The notes under the pieces: model-generated
Database searches by the model: none
What the model was told of the DNA's origin: nothing
The model's input: only the letters and a program-made list of their open reading frames with translations
Source of the DNA: Pleurocapsa sp. PCC 7319
Lineage (GTDB): Bacteria; Cyanobacteriota; Cyanobacteriia; Cyanobacteriales; Xenococcaceae
NCBI RefSeq assembly: GCF_000332195.1
Contig: NZ_KB235922.1
Span: 2,949,322-3,013,321 of the forward strand
Direction: 5' to 3'
DNA length: 64,000 nucleotides
Made by a program: the position numbers and the translations under genes
Shown: one piece after another, positions 17,641 through 26,590 of the stretch
How positions within the stretch are numbered: position 1 is the stretch's first letter
Layout: each line of letters begins with the position of its first letter

Positions 17641-19437
17641 TTAGCATTTAAAATAGCGATTTACAAAGACACTTATATTAAAAAGTCTCATAATTTGATC
17701 GCGATCACGACCAGATATTTCTCCTGATTTGAGCTTGGCGACTATACCCTCTATATCTAGATAATCATTTAAAATAGTACTAGAATTTATTAAAGTATTT
17801 ATAAAAATAGGCAAATGCTTATCGAGCAACATACTAAAAATTGCTCCTGACCGTCGTGGTTTTAATTTAGGAAATAGAAACCACGCATAACGATTATTTT
17901 TTAGGTTATCTATATATTTACTAGTGGGATTAGAATAGATAGGTAGTTTACCTTTATCTGCTTCTTGAAAACTTGCTAGAGTAGAAAATTGCTTTAAAAG
18001 TAGTTTTCTGAAAATTTTTCTATCTAAAATTAATTCTAGGGGCAACTGTAAAACAAAATCGAGATTGTCTTTAGTATAAAAAGGCAACATAGTTGGTAAA
18101 AATGTGCCAATAATTTTAGAAACCGCATTAGCAAGATAGCGTCTTTGACGATAGTAAAAATCCAGACACATCAAACGCTGATAAACAAATTGTTGTGGCA
18201 AGTCAGAAAAAGATGCCACTAAACTCTCGGCAATACCTTCGGTGAGGAACTCTTTAAATAGAGGTGTAGAAAACTCAGTTAGTATATTTGGTGCAACATT
18301 ATTCCCCCAGGTTCTTAGTTCATCAATTACTCTTTCATCTACTTCGCGAGCTAAATGGTTGGGCGATACGCCCCACTGTAGTAAACGTCCTCCTCCCAAA
18401 GGACCTCCTAAAAATCCGTGAATAACGGGTAATTGTTGAGTCTGTAATAGATCTAACCAACCCCGCCAATAAAAAGGAACGTTATTGACACTAAAAGATT
18501 CAGTCCACCAAGCAGGAAATTTTAAATCCTCTTCGGCGATCGCAGATTGTTCTGTCAATATATAAGTAAGATATTTAGTTTGAGTGGCCTCTGCTAATTC
18601 TATTCCCAGTCGGAAGTCATCACTTCCTGGTTCGCCCCAAGTGGCTGCGGTAATTTCAATTTCTAGGTGTTTCAGGTAACCAAGCAAAATTCGCGAATCT
18701 AGACCTCCTGACAAAGAAATAAGGGCATGTTGACGATCTCCTAACCAGGTTTTAGTAGATTGCGCTATTAAACTATCTAAGTTAGTGATTAATTCAGTTT
18801 CTGTAGCTAAAGATTTTGCGTTTCTAGATTGCTCGTAGGTTCTCGCCAAAAATTCTGTTTTGTCCCGCCTAAAAACCGTAGCACTATTAATCGGAAGAGC
18901 TTGAACTCCTTCCAGCAAAGTATCGCAACTAAGGGGATGGGAAAGAGCGAGAGTAGTAGCTAAAACCTGTGGATTGAGTTTTTGCGGTATAAATGGTAAC
19001 AAACGAAATGCTTTAAGATTACTAGAAATAACAACTATTTCCTTGTCTCGCCAATAATAGAGTGACTTAGCACTCAAATAATCGGAAGAAATAAATAAAG
19101 ATTGATCGCGATTATCCCAAATCAAAAGATTATAAATACCATCAAAAACGCGATCAACATGCTGACTAAAGTCTATATTTACCCAGCTAGAATCTATCTT
19201 AAAACCCTGACAGATATTGCCATGTAAAATAAAGTCTCGTTCGCCACAGTGCCAATAATTAGAATTTTTATTTAATTGTTTCTTACGGATACCACTAAAA
19301 CAAATTTCTGGTTTATCTAGAATAATTTCTGTTAAATAATTATCAGAGAAACTGATATTTTTACAAGAACTGTCAACCAAAGCATGTAATGAGTTTTTCT
19401 TACTCCAATCAATAATGGCAAATATATCATTGATCAT
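17641..19437 (-). CDS. asparagine synthase-like protein (AsnB homologue without catalytic Cys)
   Basis: A 598-residue protein; ATG at 19437 is preferred over a TTG four codons earlier. The N-terminal region (about 1-200) is a degenerate class II glutamine amidotransferase domain with no Cys at position 2, so ammonia cannot be released from glutamine. The C-terminal domain has the PP-loop SGGLDS at about 243-248 followed by the ATP-binding WGEPGSDDF region. Enzymes of this shape activate a carboxylate as acyl-AMP and form an amide; in bacteria they occur in polysaccharide loci and as lasso-peptide cyclases. It lies 95 bases downstream of the 805-residue fusion gene on the same strand, so the two are likely an operon. 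Confidence 0.82.
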   Translation of the reverse strand: MINDIFAIIDWSKKNSLHALVDSSCKNISFSDNYLTEIILDKPEICFSGIRKKQLNKNSNYWHCGERDFILHGNICQGFKIDSSWVNIDFSQHVDRVFDGIYNLLIWDNRDQSLFISSDYLSAKSLYYWRDKEIVVISSNLKAFRLLPFIPQKLNPQVLATTLALSHPLSCDTLLEGVQALPINSATVFRRDKTEFLARTYEQSRNAKSLATETELITNLDSLIAQSTKTWLGDRQHALISLSGGLDSRILLGYLKHLEIEITAATWGEPGSDDFRLGIELAEATQTKYLTYILTEQSAIAEEDLKFPAWWTESFSVNNVPFYWRGWLDLLQTQQLPVIHGFLGGPLGGGRLLQWGVSPNHLAREVDERVIDELRTWGNNVAPNILTEFSTPLFKEFLTEGIAESLVASFSDLPQQFVYQRLMCLDFYYRQRRYLANAVSKIIGTFLPTMLPFYTKDNLDFVLQLPLELILDRKIFRKLLLKQFSTLASFQEADKGKLPIYSNPTSKYIDNLKNNRYAWFLFPKLKPRRSGAIFSMLLDKHLPIFINTLINSSTILNDYLDIEGIVAKLKSGEISGRDRDQIMRLFNISVFVNRYFKC

Positions 19438-19531
19438 AATGTTTCTCAATCTAAAATTTGATTTGAATTACGAACGAAACTTTTGTATTTTGAGGAGAAA
19501 AATAATTTTTACCTGATAATAATTAACACAA

Positions 19532-21949
19532 TTAATCGACTTTACGTATTGTTGTGGTTTTAATTAGAGTTTTCAGAGAACTGAAATTTAAATTATAATC
19601 AGATAATAAACCATTAATTCTGTTTTTTAGAGAGCGTATTGGCAAGTAAGTTATGGCGTAAATCAAACGTTTAATATATTGGAGCCAAGTAGGATCGTAA
19701 ATTAAACTTTTTAAGCTCAGACCTACATAACGTTTCCATCTATCTTCATAGTATTGCTTTGATTCAAAATTTGGTTTGTCTCCATGAAAATCATCGGTAA
19801 TACCAACCAATTCATAGCACTGTTCTAAAGAATCTGGTCTATTTTCATATTGATAGAGAAATTCAAAATCGATCACTTTAAACCCAGTATCGCGATCAAC
19901 AATAATATTAGCTGGGTTGAAATCGAGTAGTGAGTAACCTTGTTCGTAAAAGAAATTAATAGTTTCTATAGCTTGTTTGGCTACAGATAAAGGTAATAGC
20001 CTATTTTGATTAATTTGAAATTGCAAAATATCATTATAATAAGGATAGATTAGATAATTTGAACTATAATCTATCAAACTAGAAATTGCAAAAAATCTTT
20101 CTCCGAAAGACTGATAAACTAATAATTCTCTGCGACAAAAACGTTCACAACCAGGTCTAAAAGTCTTTTTAATTGCCAATTTATTTTGATATTCAATAAC
20201 TTCAAGTTTGGCACGTCTACCAAACCTAGTTAATTCTTTTTTAATGGGATACATTGTCAAAAAATCATGGTGTAATGCACCAATTTTATGCTTAATTTCT
20301 ATACAGTTTTCAGGTATTGCTATTTGTAAATAATTCCAAGCTTCTTGTTCATTATCACTGGAGTGAATAATATTACATCTTTGTTCTGCGTAAAGCGAGG
20401 AATTAATTATATCTCTAATCTTATTTTTAATTAATATACGTGCATTGGATAGATGAGGTTGCTTGGCTAATTGTGTATCACTAGGTTTTAAAGGCATTAA
20501 ATCTACTGTTACCAAAACCATTGTAGGATCTCCTCCAGAGTCTGGCCATGGACCTTTACCCCAGTTACCACCTCTAATTTTATATTTAACTTGCTTAACT
20601 TCTTCAGAGGTTAAAACTTTGCTTTCAATTAAATTAAAGCCCTCTCTAACTAAAAGCTCAATAATTTTATGTTCTAATTTCAACTCAAGTGCTTTTCGAC
20701 GCACAAAGAAAACAGCTAATCCCTTGATATTTAAACTATTTGCATCTAAACCGCTGTCTGTATCAAGAATAGATTGATACTTTTCTTGCAGCCAAATATT
20801 ACTACTATCAAGACGAGCTAAAGTATCTTGTGAAGGTCGCCAATTAATACTACTCAAATACTCATGTAAACTTTCCAAGGTAATATCAATCTCAATATTG
20901 AGTGATTGTGCCATTTCCTTTAGAATCTGAGTATATTCATGCTCTGGTGTAGAATCTAGTTTAGAGTTCTTATTATCATTTACAGAGATAGGAATACCTG
21001 AGTTTAGACCTTTATGATAGATCGCGTGATAGGCCAAACTAAAGAAATGAATTTCTCGATTTGGTATCCGAAAATATGACCTAAAAGTAATCGATTCCTG
21101 TAGTATTTTCTCGGCTAATAAAGGAGGATAATATGCCATATTTTTGTAGGCGGTTCCAGGTAAACCAGAAACAGTATATAGGTCACAGGGAATAATACCT
21201 GGTTGTTTTTGGAGTAGCAATTCTATAATTTCAACATCCTCATCAGCAACAAGCATATCGATATCTTCATCAGGCATTATTGCTGGCAAATCTTCAAACC
21301 AACGTAAAATTGTGTATCTAACTTGCTTTTCGGTCAGAATTTTAAAAAAACCTTCTACACCTAAAACCGGGGAAATATAACGTCTGGCATTAGGGGTAAA
21401 TCTTTTTAAGACTTTGATGATTAAAGTAGGTTGTTTGGTTCCCCAATCGTCTTCTAAAACAGAAAATCCAACCACTTGAATCCGCTTTAAAAGGATATTT
21501 TTCCAAAGCCCTGAAAGACCAGAAAATAAGGCAGTAAAATTTATTGGCGTATAGAAAAGATATTGAGTATGTCTATATTCATGAAAAAACCAGAGACGGT
21601 TTAAATGGAGAGTATCTGAAAGAATTAGGATATCCGCATTATTTTCTTTGATACTGAAAGTCCGATCTATAGTTAAAATCTGTTCATTTTGTCGTTGCTT
21701 GGTGGAAATATCCTTGGTCAAAAGTCCCAAATAATTATTTGTCTCAGTATTTAGACAACTATGGGCAAATCTAACTTTTGTTGAGCCTATTTCAATAATT
21801 CTGTTGAATTCTTGCAGAGGTTTATCCAATTTAACACTTAACTTTCCCCCCAAAAGAACAGATACAAATCTAAGTATCAAGCCTAGATCTTGTATATAGA
21901 TCAAATTTAACAGTCTTTTGCTAATAGATTCTATTTTTTGTTTTTCCAT
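19532..21949 (-). CDS. tri-domain protein: nucleotidyltransferase-like, NDPK-like, kinase-like
   Basis: An 805-residue cytosolic protein. Residues about 205-320 resemble the nucleotidyltransferase fold (RYTILRWFEDLP, then DEDIDMLV at 227-234, with later helices as in this superfamily). Residues about 408-550 resemble nucleoside diphosphate kinase: a beta strand FFVRRKALELK, a helix LVREGFNLIESKVL, and NIIHSSDNEQEA, where His529 aligns with the phospho-His of the NxxHGSD motif. Residues about 585-720 carry kinase motifs: LAIKK (Lys), CRRE, LLDFNPANII (catalytic loop at 674-682) and VIDFEF (metal-binding, 692-697). The N-terminal 200 residues are unassigned. Domain calls are by eye; the kinase part is the firmest. 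It is followed by the AsnB homologue. Confidence 0.6.
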   Translation of the reverse strand: MEKQKIESISKRLLNLIYIQDLGLILRFVSVLLGGKLSVKLDKPLQEFNRIIEIGSTKVRFAHSCLNTETNNYLGLLTKDISTKQRQNEQILTIDRTFSIKENNADILILSDTLHLNRLWFFHEYRHTQYLFYTPINFTALFSGLSGLWKNILLKRIQVVGFSVLEDDWGTKQPTLIIKVLKRFTPNARRYISPVLGVEGFFKILTEKQVRYTILRWFEDLPAIMPDEDIDMLVADEDVEIIELLLQKQPGIIPCDLYTVSGLPGTAYKNMAYYPPLLAEKILQESITFRSYFRIPNREIHFFSLAYHAIYHKGLNSGIPISVNDNKNSKLDSTPEHEYTQILKEMAQSLNIEIDITLESLHEYLSSINWRPSQDTLARLDSSNIWLQEKYQSILDTDSGLDANSLNIKGLAVFFVRRKALELKLEHKIIELLVREGFNLIESKVLTSEEVKQVKYKIRGGNWGKGPWPDSGGDPTMVLVTVDLMPLKPSDTQLAKQPHLSNARILIKNKIRDIINSSLYAEQRCNIIHSSDNEQEAWNYLQIAIPENCIEIKHKIGALHHDFLTMYPIKKELTRFGRRAKLEVIEYQNKLAIKKTFRPGCERFCRRELLVYQSFGERFFAISSLIDYSSNYLIYPYYNDILQFQINQNRLLPLSVAKQAIETINFFYEQGYSLLDFNPANIIVDRDTGFKVIDFEFLYQYENRPDSLEQCYELVGITDDFHGDKPNFESKQYYEDRWKRYVGLSLKSLIYDPTWLQYIKRLIYAITYLPIRSLKNRINGLLSDYNLNFSSLKTLIKTTTIRKVD

Positions 21950-22289
21950 TAAATACTGGTATTAATTACTATTAATTAAAATCAAGCTATTATGTCTAGT
22001 TATTATGGACAGTAATTTAGAATTTAATCAAGGCTTAACCAGTTATTAAATAGTTATTAAATCTCGAGAATTAATATCAAGATAGTTAGATGAGATTTAG
22101 ACTAGACTTGTCCAAAAGTAAAATTTATGGAAAAAAAGAGATAAATATATCAAAAATATAATCCCTACTCTAAGATTTAAGAATAGTGTTTTACCCGCAA
22201 CAAGCGCTATCACACCATTAAGGTATCTATAATTAGTTTGTTTGATGGTTAGAAAGAAGTAAGTATTTAGTTATGTGGTTGAGTATCTA
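21950..22289. other. spacer upstream of the IS630 element
   Basis: About 340 AT-rich bases with promoter potential for the minus-strand fusion gene. No gene and no missing start of the RelE-type gene that lies beyond the IS was found here. Confidence 0.4.
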
Positions 22290-23666
22290 GTGCAGCTAGG
22301 CGGAAATAGCCCACCAGGTTAAAAAGGAAGCTCTCATCAGATAAAATGAAACTTACTCTATTAAGCAAAAGAGTGAAGCCAAGGAATCGATGCCCATTAA
22401 CAAAGCAAAACTAATCAACCTCTCCAGCAGACAAGAAACACTACTACAACAGATAGTTAGAGGGACTACCAACCCTGATCGTTTGGTGAGAAGAGCCAAG
22501 CTGATTTTAGCCGCAGCATCTGGAGAGAGCAATAGTTCTATTAGTCGAAGATTAGAACTAGAAAGAGGGCAAGTACGCTTGTGGCGAGAACGATGGAGAC
22601 AGGACAAAGAGAAACTAGCAGCAGCAGAAGAACAACAAGTAACTGACAAAAAGTTAATGGTCTTGATTAAACAAGTTTTAGAAGATCGCCCACGTTCAGG
22701 CACGAGCAGGTTCTTTAGCGTAGAACAAGTCGTTCAAATAGTGGCACTAGCCTGTGAATCTCCCGAAGAATCAGAAAGACCAGTAAGTCATTGGACAGCC
22801 AGAGAGTTAGCAGCAGAAGCAGTTAAAAGAGGAATAGTGTCAAAGATTTCCCCTCGAAGTGCGGGACGTTTTTTAACAAGAAGCCACACTAAAACCAGAT
22901 CTCCATCGTTACTGGTTAAATCCCAAAATTGATGACCCCCTAAAATTTAAAAAGCAAGTCAAATATATCTGTCAACTGCATCAAAATGCCTTAAAGTTAT
23001 TAGAACAAGGTATTCATTTGGTTAGTACCGATGAAATGACAGGTATTCAAGCTCTTGAAAGATTATTTCCAGCCAAACCAGGCAAGCCTAAACAAGTAGA
23101 GAAAATCGAATTTGAGTATGAACGCCACGGAACCTTAAGCTTAATTGCTAACTGGGATGTAGCCAGAGGAAAAGTACTTACTCCCTCTATCGGTGCAACT
23201 CGAACTGAACAAGATTTTTATGAACATATCCAGAAAACAATTCAGACTGATGAAAAAGGGTCATGGATTTTTATCGTGGATCAACTCAATACTCATAAAT
23301 CAGAAAGTTTAGTTAATTTAGTAGCATCAAACTGTGGAATTACTACGGATTTAGGAGTTAAAGGGAAAGAAGGAATTTTAAAATCCATGACCAGCCGTGA
23401 GGCTTTTTTATCAGATGAATCACATCGGATTCGCTTTGTATATGTTCCGAAACATACATTAGGGCTGAACCAAATTGAGTGTTGGTTTTCTATTTTAGTC
23501 AGGCGTTTGCTCAAAAGAAGTAGTTTCTGTTCGACTGAAGACCTGGAGCAAAAGATTCTGAATTTTATTGATTACTTTAATTGGCATTTTGCCAAGCCGT
23601 TTGTGTGGAAGTTTGAGGGTTTTAAAGATCATGATTAACTGGTGGATTATTTCCGCCTAGCTGCAC
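22290..23666 (+). mobile_element. IS630-family insertion sequence, 1377 bp
   Basis: The ends are 28-bp inverted repeats starting GTGCAGCTAGGCGGAAATA, with two mismatches between the two sides. Each end is flanked by TA (22288-22289 and 23667-23668), the expected IS630 target duplication, within CTAG. Inside is one transposase split over two frames. The near-perfect ends suggest recent insertion. Confidence 0.92.
22390..23638 (+). CDS. IS630-family transposase in two frames (frameshift at 22875)
   Basis: The first frame (22390-22932) encodes the HTH region: LVRRAKLILAAASGESNSSI and a second HTH up to SPRSAGRFL. It then goes out of frame. The second frame opens right after a stop at 22874-22876 and reads QEATLKPDLHRYWLNPKIDD, then the DDE catalytic domain (STDEMTG, FIVDQLNTHKS, LNQIECWFS) to 23638. 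Joining needs a +1 shift after TTA at 22873-22875, within CGT TTT TTA ACA. Deleting one A restores a single protein of about 415 residues. It may be a mutation, or a programmed shift, which some IS elements use. Confidence 0.88.
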
Positions 23667-23668
23667 TA

Positions 23669-23791
23669 GTAACATCAGAAAGTTTATATCGAGTTAGAAT
23701 AGGCGATTATAGAATTATCTACGAAATACAAGATAAAACTTTGCTGATTATAATTACCAAAGTTGGACATCGAAGAGATATTTACAAGTAG
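23669..23791 (+). pseudogene. RelE/ParE-family toxin, C-terminal fragment
   Basis: Immediately after the IS630 target duplication the plus strand reads SESLYRVRIGDYRIIYEI, then ITKVGHRRDIYK and a stop, the conserved C-terminal half of RelE-family mRNA interferases, including the GHRRDIY end. The N-terminal half is absent and is not on the other side of the IS, so the gene is a 40-residue relic and is not simply split by the insertion. Confidence 0.82.
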
Positions 23792-23862
23792 AGGAAATCT
23801 AGTCAAAATCAAGATTTTATTTATTCGGTGAAGGTAAAAACTTGCATTTATTGAAAAGAATG

Positions 23863-23894
23863 ATCAGCTCTGCTGGTGCGCGGAGCGCAATCGC
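23863..23894 (+). repeat. 32-bp palindromic repeat, copy 2 (core inverted)
   Basis: Partner of the repeat at 10066-10097. The flanks agree (ATCAGCT.TGCTGGT and AATCGC) while the 11-base core GCGCGGAGCGC is the reverse complement of the other copy's core. Confidence 0.7.
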
Positions 23895-23972
23895 CTGTTT
23901 GATTTGAGCTAAATTTGAACACACGATCGCTGTTGAACCAACTATGACTCAAATTGTTGATGAGCCTCGGAG

Positions 23973-25112
23973 TCAATCAGTCAAGGCTCTTTGATAGACA
24001 AGTTTAATTTTCTGCGCGATCGCTGGCCAATTGTAATTAGTTTGAACGTAATCTAAGCAGGATTGACTGCTAGGTAAAATGCGATCGCCTGATAGAGTTT
24101 CGATAATTCCTCTGGCAAGTTGCTCTGGATGATATCCTTCAAAAACTAGATCTTCAGAAAAGGGTTTTAAGATTTCGGGAATACCACCGATAGGAGTTCC
24201 TAATACTGGAGTACCAGCAGCTAATGATTCGACTACTATTAAACCGAAACCTTCTAAGGCTACGGTGGGAACAACGGAAAAGTTAGCAGCGCGATAGCAT
24301 AGGGGTAATTGTTCGTCAGGTATGTATCCTAGTAGTTTAACGTTATCTTCAAGTTCTAGTTCGGCGATTTGAGTTTTGAGTGTAGTAGCCAACTCTCCTT
24401 TCCCAGCAATATGGAGCAAAATATCGGGATAAACTGTCCGAACTTTTGCCATAGCTGCTACCAAGTTTTCTAATCCCATGCGTTTGGCTAGCCTACGGAT
24501 ACAAAAAATAATCGGTCGATCTTGATGCCAACCTAATTGACTACGAGCTTCTATTGGAGCGAGATTAATATTAAAGCAATCTATATTTATTCCCCCAGGG
24601 ATAATATTGATTTTTTCTAAGGGGACTTGATATTCTTGATGCAAAATATCGCTGAAGGTTTGAGACAGAACGATGAATTGTTGCGATCGCCTATAAACAC
24701 TTTGTTCAAGCCATTTTTTTACTTTAACTGCTATACGTTTATTTGCCTCTACCCCACTTTCTAATGCCCAAGGTCCATGAAAATGAGTTACCAATGGGCG
24801 ATCGCCTATTAGATCTTGGATAGGAAAGGTATAGAGGGCAAAATGAGAAACTATCAAGGAATAGTCTGATTCTGCTAACAGTTGGCAAACTGATTTTCGT
24901 ATTCCTTGACAGCGTTTTATTAGGGGTGAATCAGGGGGGGCAAAGGCTCGGACTTGTCCTTGAGAACCTAGGCTTACTTTTTTTGAGCCCGCAACCAAGC
25001 CTTTTACTTCTACGTCGACTTTTGGTAAATAATTGACACAGTTGTAGTAGACGCGACCAAGTCCGCTTGGTTGTTCGGGAAACCAGTCTAAGCCTATCTG
25101 GAGAGTTTTCAT
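23973..25112 (-). CDS. glycosyltransferase family 4
   Basis: A 379-residue GT-B glycosyltransferase. The N-terminal acceptor half begins LQIGLDWFPEQPSGLGRVYY; the C-terminal half holds the donor-binding strand IIFCIRRLAKRMGLENLV and the E-x7-E motif in VALEGFGLIVVESLAAGTPV. It should add a sugar from a nucleotide donor during assembly of the polysaccharide repeat unit at the inner membrane. It is the last gene of the minus-strand polysaccharide locus. A short stretch resembling its 3' end recurs at 13770-13830. Confidence 0.9.
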   Translation of the reverse strand: MKTLQIGLDWFPEQPSGLGRVYYNCVNYLPKVDVEVKGLVAGSKKVSLGSQGQVRAFAPPDSPLIKRCQGIRKSVCQLLAESDYSLIVSHFALYTFPIQDLIGDRPLVTHFHGPWALESGVEANKRIAVKVKKWLEQSVYRRSQQFIVLSQTFSDILHQEYQVPLEKINIIPGGINIDCFNINLAPIEARSQLGWHQDRPIIFCIRRLAKRMGLENLVAAMAKVRTVYPDILLHIAGKGELATTLKTQIAELELEDNVKLLGYIPDEQLPLCYRAANFSVVPTVALEGFGLIVVESLAAGTPVLGTPIGGIPEILKPFSEDLVFEGYHPEQLARGIIETLSGDRILPSSQSCLDYVQTNYNWPAIAQKIKLVYQRALTD

Positions 25113-25175
25113 TATCTTGGGCAGTTTATTAAACTTGGATCTTTTTAGCTCTTTTTCTCACAATTTTTAAGAGTT

Positions 25176-26327
25176 TTAGCTTATTGCAATCACTTGGCTA
25201 AGCAATTGATAAATTTGCTGGTTAATTGCTGATGGGTTAAAGCGTTGACTTGCCTCTGTTTTGGCTGTGCTAGCGATCGCAGCAGCGTGGTCTGGTCGGT
25301 CGTGACAATTCATAATAATCTCTGCGAGCTGATGAGCATCTCCAGGAGAGTGCAACCAACCCGTTTTGCTATGCTCGACAATTTCTGCCGCTCCGCCAGC
25401 ATTAGCAGCTACAACCGGACGATTGCATAACATACCTTCGACAATGACTCGTCCAAATGGTTCCGGTGCAATTGAAGTGTGGGCGACCAAATCGCAGGCA
25501 GTCATCAACTGCGGTACATCAGAGCGAAAGCCTAGGAGCTTAACTCGTTCCTCTAGTCCCAAACTGTTTACTTGCTCGTGAAGCTGCTTTACGTATTCCC
25601 GTTCGCCAAACAAGGCATCGCCAATTAAAACCGCAGTTACATCATCAGAACAATATTTGAGAGCCTCAATCAAGACGTGTTGACCTTTCCAAGATGATAA
25701 GCGACTAAAATGTCCCACCAGGAAGCGATCGCTCAATCCCAACTCCTGTCTCAAAATATCTCGCTGGGAATCGTGACCCGAATATAGCTCTGGTTTAAAA
25801 ATATAGTAGACGACTTCTGCAATTTCAGGTCTTCCACCCGCCTCAAGAAAAGCTTTTTTAGTGGCTTGGGAGTCAGCCATCACTAGTGAAGCAAATCGAT
25901 TTGCTGTGGCAATAGCAATGCGAATATTGGTAGGGCTGAAGTGTTCTGTCGATAAAATATCGTGAAGATAATAGACTAGAGGGCGGCGTGATAACCAGCT
26001 AGCAATTGCCCCAATAACTAGGGCTTTTTGTGTGTTAGCAAAAATTACATCAAAGTCACGCGCTTTCTGGACAACACGATTAATGAGAGGAATAATTTGC
26101 CCCAAGCTACCTAAGCTTTGGATAAAATTACTATCTCGGCTAACTGCTATTGGTTGGTCATTTAAAATTTGAACTGGAATTTGCTTCTGTTCGAGTAGAG
26201 TTTTGAAAGGACCATCTTCAAACAGTCCAACCAAACAGTTTTCTATATATGCGTAAGCAACATCTATTAGGGCAAACTCTGCGCCGCCCAACATACCCGT
26301 TTGATCGAGAAAAAGAATTTTCACCAC
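25176..26327 (-). CDS. glycosyltransferase family 4
   Basis: A 383-residue GT-B enzyme starting at GTG 26327 (or GTG 26324): VKILFLDQTGMLGGAEFAL is the typical N-terminal glycine-rich acceptor loop. The donor half contains VGHFSRLSSWKGQHVLIEAL and the E-x7-E motif in PEPFGRVIVEGMLCNRPVV. It is 63 bases upstream of the previous GT4 gene on the same strand and probably co-transcribed. It adds one sugar of the repeat unit; sugar and linkage are unknown. Confidence 0.9.
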   Translation of the reverse strand: MVKILFLDQTGMLGGAEFALIDVAYAYIENCLVGLFEDGPFKTLLEQKQIPVQILNDQPIAVSRDSNFIQSLGSLGQIIPLINRVVQKARDFDVIFANTQKALVIGAIASWLSRRPLVYYLHDILSTEHFSPTNIRIAIATANRFASLVMADSQATKKAFLEAGGRPEIAEVVYYIFKPELYSGHDSQRDILRQELGLSDRFLVGHFSRLSSWKGQHVLIEALKYCSDDVTAVLIGDALFGEREYVKQLHEQVNSLGLEERVKLLGFRSDVPQLMTACDLVAHTSIAPEPFGRVIVEGMLCNRPVVAANAGGAAEIVEHSKTGWLHSPGDAHQLAEIIMNCHDRPDHAAAIASTAKTEASQRFNPSAINQQIYQLLSQVIAIS

Positions 26328-26590
26328 AGCTTAAAGATAGTGCAATTAAAGGAATTTTTAAATTCAAGAATACCTTTCAGTAAATTGAATTGTCCAAAAA
26401 GCCTAAATTACTGATTAAATTATCATGTTTAATAACTCTTTTGAGTAATCAAAAAGTTACCCCAAGGTAGGATTAAAATTGATTAGTAATTAGCGATCGC
26501 CTAATATATTTGGTAGGGGAAATGTATATAAAGGCAACATTTAAATTTTCGAGTTTACGTAACTTTTTAGTTACTTTCAAGTAGGAAATT

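Noticed and set aside
17641-21949. Lasso-peptide gene cluster
   Set aside because: The AsnB homologue fits, but no precursor peptide, PqqD-like protein or transglutaminase-like leader peptidase is visible nearby.
22353-22703. Minus-strand frame of 116 residues inside the IS630
   Set aside because: It is the antisense of the transposase HTH region; the plus-strand frame has clear family motifs.
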